Origin: Limnobacter sp. MED105
Lineage (GTDB): Bacteria > Pseudomonadota > Gammaproteobacteria > Burkholderiales > Burkholderiaceae_B
Assembly: GCF_000170915.1 (NCBI RefSeq)
Contig: NZ_ABCT01000011.1
Coordinates: forward strand, 54,219-118,218
DNA length: 64,000 nucleotides
Reading direction: 5' to 3'
Program-made: the position numbers and the translations under genes
Notes under the pieces: model-generated
The model's input: the letters and a program-made list of their open reading frames with translations, nothing else
Told to the model about the DNA's origin: nothing
The model's database searches: none
Shown here: in pieces, positions 34,361 to 44,538 of the stretch
Layout: the number at the start of each line of letters is the position of its first letter
How positions within the stretch are numbered: position 1 is the stretch's first letter

Positions 34361-34917
34361 TCCCGAAACCCCTGTTGCCTCAATACCTGTGCCAATGCCT
34401 TTGTCGCTCTGGAGCAGTGCGTTTTCACACTGCCCTCAGAACACCCCATGATCTCTGCCGTTTCTGCCAAGTCCATCTCTTCCCAATAACGCAAGATGAA
34501 TGCCTGGCGTTGACGTTCTGGCAAATTTGCGATGGCCTCTTCGATGGCGGCCATGTTTTGTGACTGCTCAATTTCATCCTGGGCGCTCGCGTTCTGAGAT
34601 TCATCTTGTGCGAGAAGGTTCTCAAGCACATCGTAATCTTCTTCATCTTTCTTCTGAAAACTTGAAAACAGCGTTGTCCAGGTGTTTCTAACCTTCTGAC
34701 GGCGGTGGTAGTCCAAAATTGTGTTCTGCAAGATGCGTGTAAACAGCATCGGCAGTTCTTCTTTGGGTTTGTCGCCATATTTGTCAGAAAGCTTCATCAT
34801 GCTTTCCTGCACCAGGTCCATGGCACTTTCTTCGTTCTTGACGGCAAAAAATGCTTGGCGATAAGCCCGGTGCGACACCTCTCTCAAAAAATCCTCTAAT
34901 TCTCGCGTGCTGGCCAT
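34357..34917 (-). CDS. ECF-type RNA polymerase sigma factor
   Basis: A 186-residue protein from the ATG at 34917 (MASTRELEDFLREV), the start seen in close relatives as I know them; an upstream ATG at 34977 would add 20 residues. Region 2 is visible (AFFAVKNEESAMDLVQESMMKL, ILQNTILDYHRRQKVRNTW), then an acidic spacer, then region 4 (LPERQRQAFILRYWEEMDLAETAEIMGCSEGSV with KTHCSRATKAL). The -WEEMDLAETAEIM- helix-turn-helix is intact. It leads the operon with DUF3619 and DUF3106 genes. The target regulon is not known. Confidence 0.92.
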   Translation of the reverse strand: MASTRELEDFLREVSHRAYRQAFFAVKNEESAMDLVQESMMKLSDKYGDKPKEELPMLFTRILQNTILDYHRRQKVRNTWTTLFSSFQKKDEEDYDVLENLLAQDESQNASAQDEIEQSQNMAAIEEAIANLPERQRQAFILRYWEEMDLAETAEIMGCSEGSVKTHCSRATKALAQVLRQQGFRE

Positions 34918-35307
34918 AAATGTGTGTGTCGAGGTGGTGTCAGAGGGTTTGGGGGTCGAGGCGAGAATGATTCGCAATATTTAACAATACGGCATGATAT
35001 CAAAGCCACAAGCTTTTTTCTTGACCCACAGCGGGCTTCGCACTAAGATCTCGTTCTACCCTGTTTTTGTCTCTAGTTAATCAGCATACCCTTGTTGTTT
35101 TAGCGAAAGACGCGCTAGGGCGCTGAACTTGTAGTTCAGAAGCCCATGGCCAACCTGCCCGACATAATCGGGTTGTGATCGCCAGCGCTTTGCGACATGT
35201 CCACACCCACAAGGTTGTTCATTTTCAAAAAGCCTGTGCCCCACGGCAATGCGATCCAGGACGGCATCCGACCAATGTCCCGTGGATTTTGTCAGGATTT
35301 TTTAAAA
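34918..35307. other. Divergent intergenic region between the sigma factor and ilvB
   Basis: 390 bp with no credible gene. It contains a good promoter toward ilvB (35021-35049), a small dyad CTGAAC-TTGTA-GTTCAG (35123-35139) and an imperfect hairpin CCCGA-CATAA-TCGGG (about 35158-35172). I looked for a leader peptide rich in Ile/Val/Leu codons, as in classical ilv attenuation, and found none. Confidence 0.6.
35021..35049 (+). promoter_or_regulatory. Sigma70 promoter of the ilv operon
   Basis: TTGACC (35021-35026), 17 bp, TAAGAT (35044-35049): five and four matches to consensus with ideal spacing. This implies a transcript leader of about 250 nt before the ilvB ATG. Confidence 0.6.
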
Positions 35308-37020
35308 ATGGAATATACCGGCGCGGAAATCGTTGTCAAATGTCTGGAAGAAGAAGGCGTCAAGCACGTTTTCGGTTACCCAGGCGGAGCAGTACTCTAC
35401 ATCTACGATGCCATCTTCAAACAAGACGGTTTCGAACATATTCTGGTACGTCACGAACAAGCTGCAGTGCATGCGGCCGATGCCTACTCGCGTTCAAGCG
35501 ACAAGGTGGGTGTCTGTCTCGTTACTTCAGGCCCAGGTTTGACCAATGCCGTTACCGGCATTGCAACTGCCTACATGGATTCAATTCCCATGGTGATTTT
35601 GTCTGGTCAGGTGCCCACGCACGCGATCGGTCAGGATGCATTCCAGGAATGCGACACCGTGGGTATTACACGCCCTTGCGTCAAGCACAACTTCCTCGTG
35701 AAAGATGTGAAAGACCTTGCGCGTGTCATGAAAGAAGCGTTTTACATCGCCCGCACAGGTCGTCCAGGCCCGGTGTTGGTCGATATCCCCAAAGACATCA
35801 CCATTCACAAAACCACGTTTGATTACTCCGAGCCCGTGAAAATGCGCTCATACAATCCCGTGGTCAAAGGCCATCAGGGTCAAATCAAGAAAGCCGTGCA
35901 AATGATTCTGGAAGCCGAGCGCCCCATGATCTATTCCGGCGGTGGCGTGATCCTGGGCGATGCATCGGCTGAGTTGACCCGCTTGGTCGAATGGGTTGGT
36001 GCGCCTTGTACCAATACCCTGATGGGTTTGGGTGCATTCAAAGCCAGCGACAAGAAGTTCATGGGCATGCCTGGCATGCACGGCACTTACGAAGCCAACC
36101 TGGCGATGCAAAACTGCGACGTGCTGATTGCAGTGGGTGCCCGTTTCGACGACCGAGTGATCGGAAACCCGAAAGATTTCGCGTCCATTCCACGCAAAAT
36201 CATTCACATTGATATCGATCCGTCCTCTATTTCCAAGCGCGTGAAAGTGGATGTGCCCATTGTTGGCAACATCAAAGACGTGCTGGTTGATTTGATCCAG
36301 CTACTGGAAGAAAGCGGCAAGCGCGTTGATCAGGGCAAGCTGCAAGGCTGGTGGGAACAGGTTGAGAAATGGCGTGGCCGCAAGTGCCTGGATTACGCCA
36401 AGTCCGATGAATTGATCAAGCCCCAGTTTGTGGTTGAAAAGTTGTGGGAAGTCACCAACGGTGATGCATTCATTACCTCCGATGTTGGTCAGCACCAAAT
36501 GTGGGCTGCCCAGTACTATCGGTTTGACAAGCCACGCCGCTGGATCAACTCCGGTGGTTTGGGCACCATGGGCGTGGGCTTGCCTTATGCCATGGGTGTT
36601 CAAATGGCCAACCCGGATGCCCAAGTCGCCTGTATCACCGGTGAAGCATCCATCCAGATGAACATCCAGGAATTGTCGACCTGCTTCCAGTATCATTTCA
36701 CGCCGAAAATCGTGAACTTGAACAATCGCTACCTCGGCATGGTTCGCCAGTGGCAACAGCTGGATTACGGCTCACGTTATTCCGAAAGTTACATGGATGC
36801 GCTGCCTGATTTCGTGAAGCTGGTGGAAGCCTACGGCCACATTGGCATGCAAATCACCAAGCCATCGGATGTAGAACCCGCATTGCGCGAAGCCTTCGGC
36901 AAGTACAAAGACCGCTTGGTGTTCATGGACTTCATCACTGATCGCACAGAAAACGTGTGGCCCATGGTGAAAGCTGGCAAGGGATTGTCTGAAATGCTGC
37001 TGGGTTCGGAAGAACTGTAA
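35308..37020 (+). CDS. ilvB: Acetolactate synthase large subunit
   Basis: A 570-residue TPP enzyme starting at ATG 35308 (MEYTGAEIVVKCLEEEGVKH); the in-frame ATG at 35197 would add an unrelated 37-residue tail. The catalytic glutamate lies in VRHEQAAVHAADAY (about Glu50). The FAD-binding and TPP-binding domains are complete (SDVGQHQMWAAQYY, ITGEASIQMNIQELST, LNNRYLGMVRQWQQ). It condenses pyruvate into acetolactate, the first common step of valine, leucine and isoleucine synthesis, with the small subunit encoded 14 bp downstream. It is of the type called IlvB or IlvI. Confidence 0.96.
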   Translation: MEYTGAEIVVKCLEEEGVKHVFGYPGGAVLYIYDAIFKQDGFEHILVRHEQAAVHAADAYSRSSDKVGVCLVTSGPGLTNAVTGIATAYMDSIPMVILSGQVPTHAIGQDAFQECDTVGITRPCVKHNFLVKDVKDLARVMKEAFYIARTGRPGPVLVDIPKDITIHKTTFDYSEPVKMRSYNPVVKGHQGQIKKAVQMILEAERPMIYSGGGVILGDASAELTRLVEWVGAPCTNTLMGLGAFKASDKKFMGMPGMHGTYEANLAMQNCDVLIAVGARFDDRVIGNPKDFASIPRKIIHIDIDPSSISKRVKVDVPIVGNIKDVLVDLIQLLEESGKRVDQGKLQGWWEQVEKWRGRKCLDYAKSDELIKPQFVVEKLWEVTNGDAFITSDVGQHQMWAAQYYRFDKPRRWINSGGLGTMGVGLPYAMGVQMANPDAQVACITGEASIQMNIQELSTCFQYHFTPKIVNLNNRYLGMVRQWQQLDYGSRYSESYMDALPDFVKLVEAYGHIGMQITKPSDVEPALREAFGKYKDRLVFMDFITDRTENVWPMVKAGKGLSEMLLGSEEL

Positions 37021-37034
37021 AGGAGATGGCAAAT

Positions 37035-37526
37035 ATGAGACACATTATTTCCGTTCTCCTTGAGAACGAACCGGGTGCCTTGTCCCGCGTGGTAGGCCTT
37101 TTTTCTGCCCGTGGTTACAACATCGAAACGCTGACAGTGGCCCCCACTGAAGATGAAACCATGTCCCGCATGACCATCGTCACTGTGGGTTCAGACGACA
37201 TCATCGAGCAAATCACGAAACACCTCAATCGCTTGATTGAGGTGGTAAAAGTGGTTGATCTAAGTGATGGTGCGCATATTGAACGCGAACTGATGCTGGT
37301 AAAATTGCGCGCAGTGGGCAAAGAGCGTGAAGAGCTGAAGCGTACTGCGGACATTTTCCGTGGCCGCATCATTGATGTCACCGAGAAAAGCTACACCATT
37401 GAATTGACTGGCAACAAATCCAAGCTGGATGCATTTCTGGAGTCGATTGATCGCACAGCCATTCTGGAAACAGTCCGTACGGGCAGCTCTGGCATTGGTC
37501 GCGGCGAGCGTATTCTGCGCGTCTAA
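37035..37526 (+). CDS. ilvH: Acetolactate synthase small (regulatory) subunit
   Basis: A 163-residue protein. I choose ATG 37035 (MRHIISVLLENEPGALSRVV) because AGGAG lies 9 nt before it; the ATG at 37026 abuts that AGGAG directly and would add three residues not usual in the family. An N-terminal ACT domain (VLLENEPGALSRVVGLFSARG, YNIETLTVAPTED) binds valine for feedback inhibition. The C-terminal domain (about 80-163) contacts the catalytic subunit. It is cotranscribed with ilvB. Confidence 0.96.
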   Translation: MRHIISVLLENEPGALSRVVGLFSARGYNIETLTVAPTEDETMSRMTIVTVGSDDIIEQITKHLNRLIEVVKVVDLSDGAHIERELMLVKLRAVGKEREELKRTADIFRGRIIDVTEKSYTIELTGNKSKLDAFLESIDRTAILETVRTGSSGIGRGERILRV

Positions 37527-37535
37527 AAGGTGGGC

Positions 37536-37551
37536 CCGGTTTTGCAACCGG
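37536..37551 (+). other. Small dyad between ilvH and ilvC
   Basis: A perfect CCGGTT-TTGC-AACCGG stem-loop without a T-run, 45 bp before the ilvC start. It may be an mRNA processing or stability element, or mean nothing. Confidence 0.35.
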
Positions 37552-37565
37552 ATTCCCGAAAATGA

Positions 37566-38612
<1,047 letters not shown>

Positions 38613-38637
38613 TCGACTGCTTTACCGCTTTATCAGA

Positions 38638-38669
38638 AACCCACAGTGCGAAAGTGCTGTGGGTTTTTG
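38638..38669 (+). terminator. Terminator after ilvC
   Basis: Stem AACCCACAG / CTGTGGGTT with the loop TGCGAAAGTG and a T5 tail. It ends the ilvB-ilvH-ilvC transcript. Confidence 0.88.
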
Positions 38670-38725
38670 CTTTCTGCTCAATTGGGGGTACTCTTCGGAT
38701 TCTTATTGAGCAATTCGCACGAAAG

Positions 38726-38755
38726 TTACCGCGCTTGACCTTTTTGGCTTATAAA
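38726..38755 (+). promoter_or_regulatory. Candidate psd promoter
   Basis: TATAAA (38750-38755) is a near-perfect -10 with a weak TTACCG -35 (38726-38731) 18 bp upstream. It lies between the ilvC terminator and the psd start, where a new promoter is needed. Confidence 0.45.
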
Positions 38756-38787
38756 ATCGGTCTCATAATCATTCACAACACTGAACT

Positions 38788-39432
38788 ATGAACTATCCAC
38801 ATCCCATCATTGCCCGCGAGGGTTGGCCTTTTCTTGCAATCGTCGCGATTCTTGCGCTTGCACTTCAGTCGTTTGGTCTCACATTCTTGTCGGTCCTGGC
38901 CTGGATTCTGTTCATTTTTGTATTGCAGTTTTTCCGTGATCCTCCCCGTTACATTCCCGCCCAGAAGAATGCGGTCGTGTCACCTGCCGACGGACGTATC
39001 GTGGCAGTAGAGCGCGTGGAAGATCCCTATGCCCAGCGTGAAGCGCTGAAAATTTCCGTGTTCATGAATGTATTCAATGTGCATTCCAATCGCATTCCAA
39101 TCGGTGGCGAAATCAAGTCGGTGGATTATTTCCCCGGATTGTTTGTAAACGCCGATCTTGACAAAGCCAGCACCCAAAACGAGCGCAATGCGATTGTTAT
39201 TCACACCGAAAGCGGCGCAACAGTAACTGCTGTGCAAGTGGCTGGTTTGATCGCACGCCGGATTCTCTGCTATGTGAAACCGAGCGAGACCGTTGAAAAG
39301 GGTCAACGCTATGGTTTCATTCGTTTTGGCTCACGTGTCGATGTGTATTTGCCAACTGACTCGGTTCCCAAAGTTGCAATCGGAGACAAAGTGTCTGCGT
39401 CCTCGACAGTATTGGCTGAGCTGGTGTCCTGA
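38788..39432 (+). CDS. psd: Phosphatidylserine decarboxylase proenzyme
   Basis: A 214-residue protein of the short Psd type. A hydrophobic segment lies near the N-terminus (about 15-45), followed by [13 protein letters not shown] and the His-containing block [14 protein letters not shown]. The self-cleavage site is in RFGSRVD: cleavage between Gly181 and Ser182 gives the pyruvoyl group. It makes phosphatidylethanolamine from phosphatidylserine. The gene lies 2 bp before pssA, which makes the substrate. Confidence 0.95.
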   Translation: MNYPHPIIAREGWPFLAIVAILALALQSFGLTFLSVLAWILFIFVLQFFRDPPRYIPAQKNAVVSPADGRIVAVERVEDPYAQREALKISVFMNVFNVHSNRIPIGGEIKSVDYFPGLFVNADLDKASTQNERNAIVIHTESGATVTAVQVAGLIARRILCYVKPSETVEKGQRYGFIRFGSRVDVYLPTDSVPKVAIGDKVSASSTVLAELVS

Positions 39433-39434
39433 TC

Positions 39435-40253
39435 ATGCGATTCAAGCGGAACAAAAACCGTTTTGGCGCGCCCCGCTCATTTTCGGGTGGTGCAACCCGT
39501 CCGGCGGGTAAGCCTCACAAGGGCGTTTATTTGTTGCCCAACCTGTTTACCACCGCGGCCTTGTTTTGCGGTTTTTACGGCATTGTGATGGCGATGGGGC
39601 AGCAGTTCACCACTGCGGCCGTGGCCATTTTCGCGGCTCTGGTGCTTGATAGCCTGGATGGCCGTGTTGCCCGAATGACCAACACTCAAAGTGCCTTTGG
39701 TGCCGAGTATGACAGTTTGGCCGATATGGTGTCCTTCGGTGCGGCACCGGCTCTTATCATTTACGAATGGTCGCTAAGTGGTATGGGCAAGCTGGGCTGG
39801 GTTGCCGCTTTCGTATACCTGGCAGGCGCAGCCCTGCGCCTGGCACGATTCAACACCAATGCAGCCGTGGTTGATAAAGCCTGGTTTCAGGGCTTGCCCA
39901 GCCCTGCAGCAGCGGCCTTGGTTACCGGGTTTGTGTGGGTAATGGACGATGCCAAAATGGCCGGAGCCGAACTGGACTGGCTGGCATGGGGCATTACCTT
40001 CTACGCCGGCATCACCATGGTGTCCAACGTTCCTTTTTTCAGCGGCAAAGATTTCCATTTTCGCCGAAGCGTCCCGTTTCTGGTGCTTGCCTTGATTCCT
40101 CTGGTATTCGCACTGGTCTCTCAAGATCCACCCAAAGTTCTTTTTGGGGTTTTTGTGTTGTATGGTCTGTCGGGATACGTGGTCTATGTTGTTCGCAAAG
40201 TACGCGGGCAGGGGTTGAAGGGGCTCGACATCGAAAGGGATGAACATTTCTAA
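39435..40253 (+). CDS. pssA: CDP-diacylglycerol-serine O-phosphatidyltransferase
   Basis: A 272-residue integral membrane enzyme of the CDP-alcohol phosphatidyltransferase family. The catalytic signature is complete: DSLDGRVAR, then 8 residues, G, AEYDSLADMVSFG (D-G-x2-A-R-x8-G-x3-D-x3-D). About seven membrane helices follow. It makes phosphatidylserine, the substrate of the adjacent psd. It is type II, unlike the peripheral E. coli PssA. Confidence 0.95.
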   Translation: MRFKRNKNRFGAPRSFSGGATRPAGKPHKGVYLLPNLFTTAALFCGFYGIVMAMGQQFTTAAVAIFAALVLDSLDGRVARMTNTQSAFGAEYDSLADMVSFGAAPALIIYEWSLSGMGKLGWVAAFVYLAGAALRLARFNTNAAVVDKAWFQGLPSPAAAALVTGFVWVMDDAKMAGAELDWLAWGITFYAGITMVSNVPFFSGKDFHFRRSVPFLVLALIPLVFALVSQDPPKVLFGVFVLYGLSGYVVYVVRKVRGQGLKGLDIERDEHF

Positions 40254-40322
40254 GTCGGGTTCCCCGCAATACCGCTGCCAGCCTGCATTGCTGTATCCTT
40301 AGCGCATAATCAGGAGAACAGC

Positions 40323-41864
40323 ATGTCAGACCGCCTCATCATATTCGACACCACCTTGCGCGACGGCGAGCAAAGCCCTGGCGCATCCATGACCCGCGAA
40401 GAGAAAATCCGCATCGCCAAGCAGCTGGAAAAGCTGAAGGTCGATGTGATCGAAGCTGGTTTCGCCGCTTCGAGCAATGGCGATTTCGAGGCCATCAAAT
40501 CCATTGCGTCGGTCATCAAAGATTCCACGGTGTGCTCACTGGCCCGTGCCAACGACAAAGACATCACGCGAGCAGGTGATGCGCTCGCACCAGCCGAACG
40601 TCGCCGCATTCACACCTTTATTGCCACTTCGCCTCTTCACATGGAAGTCAAGCTTCGCATGACGCCGGACCAGGTTCTGGAGCAGGCGGTGAAAGCCGTG
40701 AAGCTGGCTTTGCAGTACACCGATGACGTGGAGTTCTCCGCTGAAGACGGTTATCGTTCTGAATTGCCTTTCCTGGCCAAAGTCTGCGAGGCGGTCATCA
40801 AGGCGGGCGCCAAAACAATCAATATTCCTGACACGGTGGGGTACGCAGTGCCCTCGTTGTACGGCGAGTTCATGCGCGACTTGCGCACCCTGACGCCCAA
40901 CAGTGACAAAGCCGTTTGGTCGGTACACTGCCACAACGATTTGGGTATGGCTGTGGCCAATTCCCTGGCTGGTGTGGCCATTGGTGGTGCGCGCCAGGTG
41001 GAATGCACAATCAACGGGCTGGGTGAACGCGCAGGCAACTGTTCCCTCGAGGAAATTGTGATGGCGGTCAAGACCCGTCGGGATTTCTTCGACCTGGATG
41101 TCGGCATCGACACCACTCAAATCGTGTCTGCCAGCCGCCTGGTCAGCAACATTACCGGTTTTGTGGTTCAACCCAACAAGGCCATTGTCGGGGCCAATGC
41201 TTTTGCTCATGCCTCCGGTATTCACCAGGATGGTGTGCTGAAGGCGCGCCAAACCTATGAAATCATGACTGCTGAGGATGTAGGTTGGTCCGCCAATAAG
41301 ATTGTTCTGGGCAAGTTGTCCGGTCGCAACGCTTTCAAGCAGCGTCTTGAGGCCCTGGGCATCGAGATGGAAAGCGAACAGGCCTTAAACGACACGTTTC
41401 AGCGATTCAAGGATTTGGCGGATCGAAAAGCCGAAATTTTTGATGAAGACATTCATGCCTTGGTCTCTGGTGATGGTTCGGGTGGCGAGTCCGAGCATTA
41501 TCGTTATGTGTCTTTGGTTCAGCATTCGGAGACAGGCGAGCGTCCCAAGGCGCGCGTGGTGTTCTCGATCGATGGCCGCGAGGTGGTCTCTGAAAGTCAG
41601 GGCAACGGGCCTGTGGATGCAACCGTCAAGGCCATTGAAGCCGAAGTGCAAAGCGGCGCTGAGTTGTTGCTGTTCTCGGTCAACGGCATTACGTCGGGCA
41701 CTACTGAATCGCAAGGAGAAGTGACCATGCGCTTGCAAAAGGGCGGTCGAATCGTCAATGGCGTGGGTGCAGATCCCGATATCGTGGTCGCATCGGCCAA
41801 GGCCTACCTGTCTGCGTTGAACAAATTGCAGTCAAAACATGAAAAGTTGAATCCGCAGGTTTGA
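40323..41864 (+). CDS. leuA: 2-isopropylmalate synthase
   Basis: A 513-residue protein. The N-terminal TIM barrel carries [15 protein letters not shown] and the metal-binding [13 protein letters not shown]. The C-terminal ~120 residues are the LeuA allosteric domain for leucine inhibition ([31 protein letters not shown]). It condenses ketoisovalerate, derived from the ilv products, with acetyl-CoA in the first leucine-specific step. It follows pssA by 69 bp, with an AGGAG site before the ATG. Confidence 0.97.
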   Translation: MSDRLIIFDTTLRDGEQSPGASMTREEKIRIAKQLEKLKVDVIEAGFAASSNGDFEAIKSIASVIKDSTVCSLARANDKDITRAGDALAPAERRRIHTFIATSPLHMEVKLRMTPDQVLEQAVKAVKLALQYTDDVEFSAEDGYRSELPFLAKVCEAVIKAGAKTINIPDTVGYAVPSLYGEFMRDLRTLTPNSDKAVWSVHCHNDLGMAVANSLAGVAIGGARQVECTINGLGERAGNCSLEEIVMAVKTRRDFFDLDVGIDTTQIVSASRLVSNITGFVVQPNKAIVGANAFAHASGIHQDGVLKARQTYEIMTAEDVGWSANKIVLGKLSGRNAFKQRLEALGIEMESEQALNDTFQRFKDLADRKAEIFDEDIHALVSGDGSGGESEHYRYVSLVQHSETGERPKARVVFSIDGREVVSESQGNGPVDATVKAIEAEVQSGAELLLFSVNGITSGTTESQGEVTMRLQKGGRIVNGVGADPDIVVASAKAYLSALNKLQSKHEKLNPQV

Positions 41865-41888
41865 TTTATTTTCAATTTCCCCTACAAT
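41861..41888 (+). promoter_or_regulatory. rpsO: Candidate rpsO promoter overlapping the leuA stop
   Basis: TTGATT (41861-41866), 16 bp, TACAAT (41883-41888): the -10 has five of six matches. The -35 covers the leuA stop codon. Transcription would begin just before the hairpin at 41902. Confidence 0.5.
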
Positions 41889-41901
41889 AGCGGGTTCAGG
41901 T

Positions 41902-41931
41902 GATCGCCTTTTGAATAGAGGCGATCTTTTT
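41902..41931 (+). terminator. Hairpin with T-run between leuA and rpsO
   Basis: A perfect 8-bp stem GATCGCCT / AGGCGATC with a 9-nt loop and five T. It is a terminator for leuA, but it also lies downstream of the candidate rpsO promoter, so it could attenuate rpsO. Confidence 0.75.
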
Positions 41932-41997
41932 ACACGGAACTGCGGTCACCATTTGTTCAAAATCGGGCTGCAAGTTCACGCAAGTGGAGTAATAAAG

Positions 41998-42261
41998 ATG
42001 TCAGAAATCAATAAAGCGGCAATTCTTGCCGAATATCAACGCGCCAAGGGCGACACAGGTTCTCCCGAGGTTCAAGTGGCATTGTTGACAGCCCGAATCA
42101 ACTCGTTGACCGATCACTTCAAGGCCAACGCCAAAGACCATCACTCACGCCGCGGTTTGCTGCGCATGGTGTCTCGTCGTCGTAAGCTGCTTGATTACCT
42201 CAAGCGCAAAAACGCAGATGCCTACCGCAACCTGATCAGCAGCTTGGGTCTACGCAAGTAA
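41998..42261 (+). CDS. rpsO: 30S ribosomal protein S15
   Basis: An 87-residue protein starting at ATG 41998 after GGAG; the in-frame upstream start at 41911 lies inside the hairpin. It has the full S15 sequence pattern ([46 protein letters not shown]). It binds 16S rRNA early in small-subunit assembly. The order rpsO-pnp is conserved in proteobacteria. Confidence 0.98.
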   Translation: MSEINKAAILAEYQRAKGDTGSPEVQVALLTARINSLTDHFKANAKDHHSRRGLLRMVSRRRKLLDYLKRKNADAYRNLISSLGLRK

Positions 42262-42292
42262 TTGGTCGCTGCTACAAGCCGTTGATTTGACT

Positions 42293-42324
42293 CAAATGCC
42301 TGCAACCCCGGTTGTGGGCATTTG
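42293..42324 (+). other. Strong hairpin between rpsO and pnp (processing/attenuation element)
   Basis: Arms CAAATGCCTGCAAC and GTTGTGGGCATTTG pair over 14 bp (two G-U pairs) around a CCCG loop. The run after it (TGTTTTAAAA) is only partly T-rich. By position it matches the rpsO-pnp intergenic elements where RNase III and PNPase control pnp mRNA in enterobacteria. Confidence 0.65.
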
Positions 42325-42343
42325 TGTTTTAAAACTGACGGGC

Positions 42344-42372
42344 TCTCGCATCCGGGTATTGGCCCGGCGAGA
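42344..42372 (+). other. Second stem-loop in the pnp leader
   Basis: TCTCG-CAT-CCGGG pairs with CCCGG-CGAGA (a 3-nt bulge on the left arm). It ends just before the AAAAGGAAAAG ribosome-binding site of pnp. With the hairpin at 42293 it forms a tandem leader structure. Confidence 0.55.
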
Positions 42373-42393
42373 TTACTAAAAGGAAAAGACAAA

Positions 42394-44538
42394 GTGTTTG
42401 AAATTCATAAAGAAACCTTCCAGTACGGTCAACACACAGTGACCCTGGAAACCGGTGAAATCGCCCGCCAGGCGGGTGGCTCTGTAATCGTTACCGTAGA
42501 CGACACCGTAGTATTGGCCACAGTGGTGGCTGCCAAGTCGGCCAAGCCTGGTCAAGATTTTTTCCCGTTGACAGTTGATTACGTTGAAAAATTCTATGCT
42601 GCCGGCCGTATCCCCGGCGGCTTCTTCAAGCGCGAAGGCAAGGGCACTGAGCAAGAAACCCTGAATGCACGTTTGATTGATCGCCCACTGCGGCCCCTGT
42701 TTCCTGAAGGCTTCTTCAATGAAGTGCAGGTGACATTGACCGTCATGTCGATCAACCCAGAAGTCAATCCAGACATTCCAGCCATGCTGGGTGCATCTGC
42801 TGCGCTGTCAATCGCCGGCATTCCATTCAACGGCCCCGTGGGCGGTGCTCGCGTGGGTTACATCAATGACCAGTACGTGTTGAACCCCACAGCCACGCAG
42901 CTCAAAGACAGCAAAATGGACCTGATTGTTGCAGGAACCGAAGCCGCTGTGCTGATGGTTGAATCCGAAGCCCATGAGCTGTCTGAAGAAATCATGTTGG
43001 GCGGCATCATGTTCGGTCACGAACAAATGCAAGCGGCAATCAATGCGATCCACGCGCTGACAGCCAAAGCTGGCAAGCCAGAATGGGACTGGAAGCCAGC
43101 CCCGGTGAACGAGCCCCTGTTGGCTGCAGTGACTGAATTGGCCGGTGAAAAGCTTGCCGCAGCTTACAAAATGACTGAAAAGCAGGCACGTAGCCAGCGT
43201 TTGAAGGAAATTTCAGCTGAAGTCGCAGCAGAACTGCCAGCCAAGTTGACTGAAGAGCAGCGCGCGGGCATTACCAATGCCGACGTTGGCGACATCATGT
43301 TTGGTCTGGAAGCGAAGATTGTTCGTGGCCAGATCCTGAATGGCGAACCTCGTATTGATGGTCGCGACACACGCACCGTTCGTCCAATTACCGTTCGCAC
43401 TGGTGTTTTGCCACGCGCACACGGTTCAGCCCTTTTCACCCGCGGTGAAACACAGGCTTTGGTAGTTACCACCCTGGGTACCGGCCGTGACGAGCAAATG
43501 ATTGATGCAGTCGCTGGTGAATACCGCGACCGTTTCATGTTCCACTACAACATGCCCCCGTACGCCACCGGCGAATGTGGCCGCATGGGAGCACCAAAGC
43601 GTCGCGAAATCGGCCATGGCCGCTTGGCACGCCGCGCAGTGGAAATGATGTTGCCCGCGCCTGAAGACTTCCAGTACACCATGCGCGTTGTGTCTGAAAT
43701 TACTGAATCCAATGGTTCAAGCTCAATGGCCTCCGTGTGCGGTGGCGCATTGTCACTGATGGATGCCGGTGTTCCTCTGAAACAGCTGGTGGCCGGTATT
43801 GCCATGGGTCTGATCAAGGAAGAGAACAAGTTTGCGGTGCTGACCGATATTCTGGGTGACGAAGACCACCTGGGTGACATGGACTTCAAGGTCGCAGGTA
43901 CTGAAAATGGTGTGACTGCGCTGCAGATGGACATCAAGATTCAGGGCATCACCAAAGAAATCATGCAGGTTGCACTGGCACAGGCCCGTGAAGGCCGCAT
44001 GCACATTCTGGGTATCATGAAAGAAGCCACAGGCGGTAATGTGGGCGAATTGTCAGCCTACGCGCCACGCATGATCACCATGAAAATCAACCCGGAAAAA
44101 ATCCGCGACGTAATTGGCAAGGGTGGTGCAACCATTCGCGGCATTACCGAGCAAACCGGTGCAAGCATCGACATCAAGGAAGATGGCTCCATTACCATCG
44201 CCTCTGTTGACGGTGATGCAGGCGAGCGAGCCAAGAAGCTGATCGAAGACATCACCGCTGAAGTTGAAGTGGGTGCGGTTTATGAAGGCACCGTGCTGAA
44301 GTTGCTTGATTTCGGCGCAATCGTTAGCGTATTGCCTGGTAAAGATGGTCTGTTGCACATCTCCCAAATTGCCAACGAACGCGTGAACACCGTGGGCGAT
44401 TTCCTGAAAGAAGGCCAGGTTGTGAAAGTGAAAGTGTTGGAGGCCGATGAAAAAGGTCGTCTGCGCTTGTCCATGAAGGCCTTGTTGGCCCCCGAAGCGC
44501 CTGCCGAGCAGGCGTCTGAAGGTTCCAGCGAAGGCTGA
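42394..44538 (+). CDS. pnp: Polyribonucleotide nucleotidyltransferase (PNPase)
   Basis: A 714-residue protein starting at GTG 42394 ([21 protein letters not shown]), with AAGGAAAAG before it; the upstream in-frame start at 42322 lies inside the leader hairpins. Two RNase PH domains are present ([25 protein letters not shown] in part; [25 protein letters not shown]), then a KH domain ([20 protein letters not shown]) and an S1 domain ([20 protein letters not shown]). It degrades RNA 3'-5' phosphorolytically and takes part in mRNA decay. Confidence 0.97.
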   Translation: MFEIHKETFQYGQHTVTLETGEIARQAGGSVIVTVDDTVVLATVVAAKSAKPGQDFFPLTVDYVEKFYAAGRIPGGFFKREGKGTEQETLNARLIDRPLRPLFPEGFFNEVQVTLTVMSINPEVNPDIPAMLGASAALSIAGIPFNGPVGGARVGYINDQYVLNPTATQLKDSKMDLIVAGTEAAVLMVESEAHELSEEIMLGGIMFGHEQMQAAINAIHALTAKAGKPEWDWKPAPVNEPLLAAVTELAGEKLAAAYKMTEKQARSQRLKEISAEVAAELPAKLTEEQRAGITNADVGDIMFGLEAKIVRGQILNGEPRIDGRDTRTVRPITVRTGVLPRAHGSALFTRGETQALVVTTLGTGRDEQMIDAVAGEYRDRFMFHYNMPPYATGECGRMGAPKRREIGHGRLARRAVEMMLPAPEDFQYTMRVVSEITESNGSSSMASVCGGALSLMDAGVPLKQLVAGIAMGLIKEENKFAVLTDILGDEDHLGDMDFKVAGTENGVTALQMDIKIQGITKEIMQVALAQAREGRMHILGIMKEATGGNVGELSAYAPRMITMKINPEKIRDVIGKGGATIRGITEQTGASIDIKEDGSITIASVDGDAGERAKKLIEDITAEVEVGAVYEGTVLKLLDFGAIVSVLPGKDGLLHISQIANERVNTVGDFLKEGQVVKVKVLEADEKGRLRLSMKALLAPEAPAEQASEGSSEG

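Noticed and set aside
35050..35307. Branched-chain leader peptide with attenuator before ilvB
   Set aside because: No short frame with clustered Ile, Val or Leu codons and no terminator with a T-run is present; only weak dyads remain.
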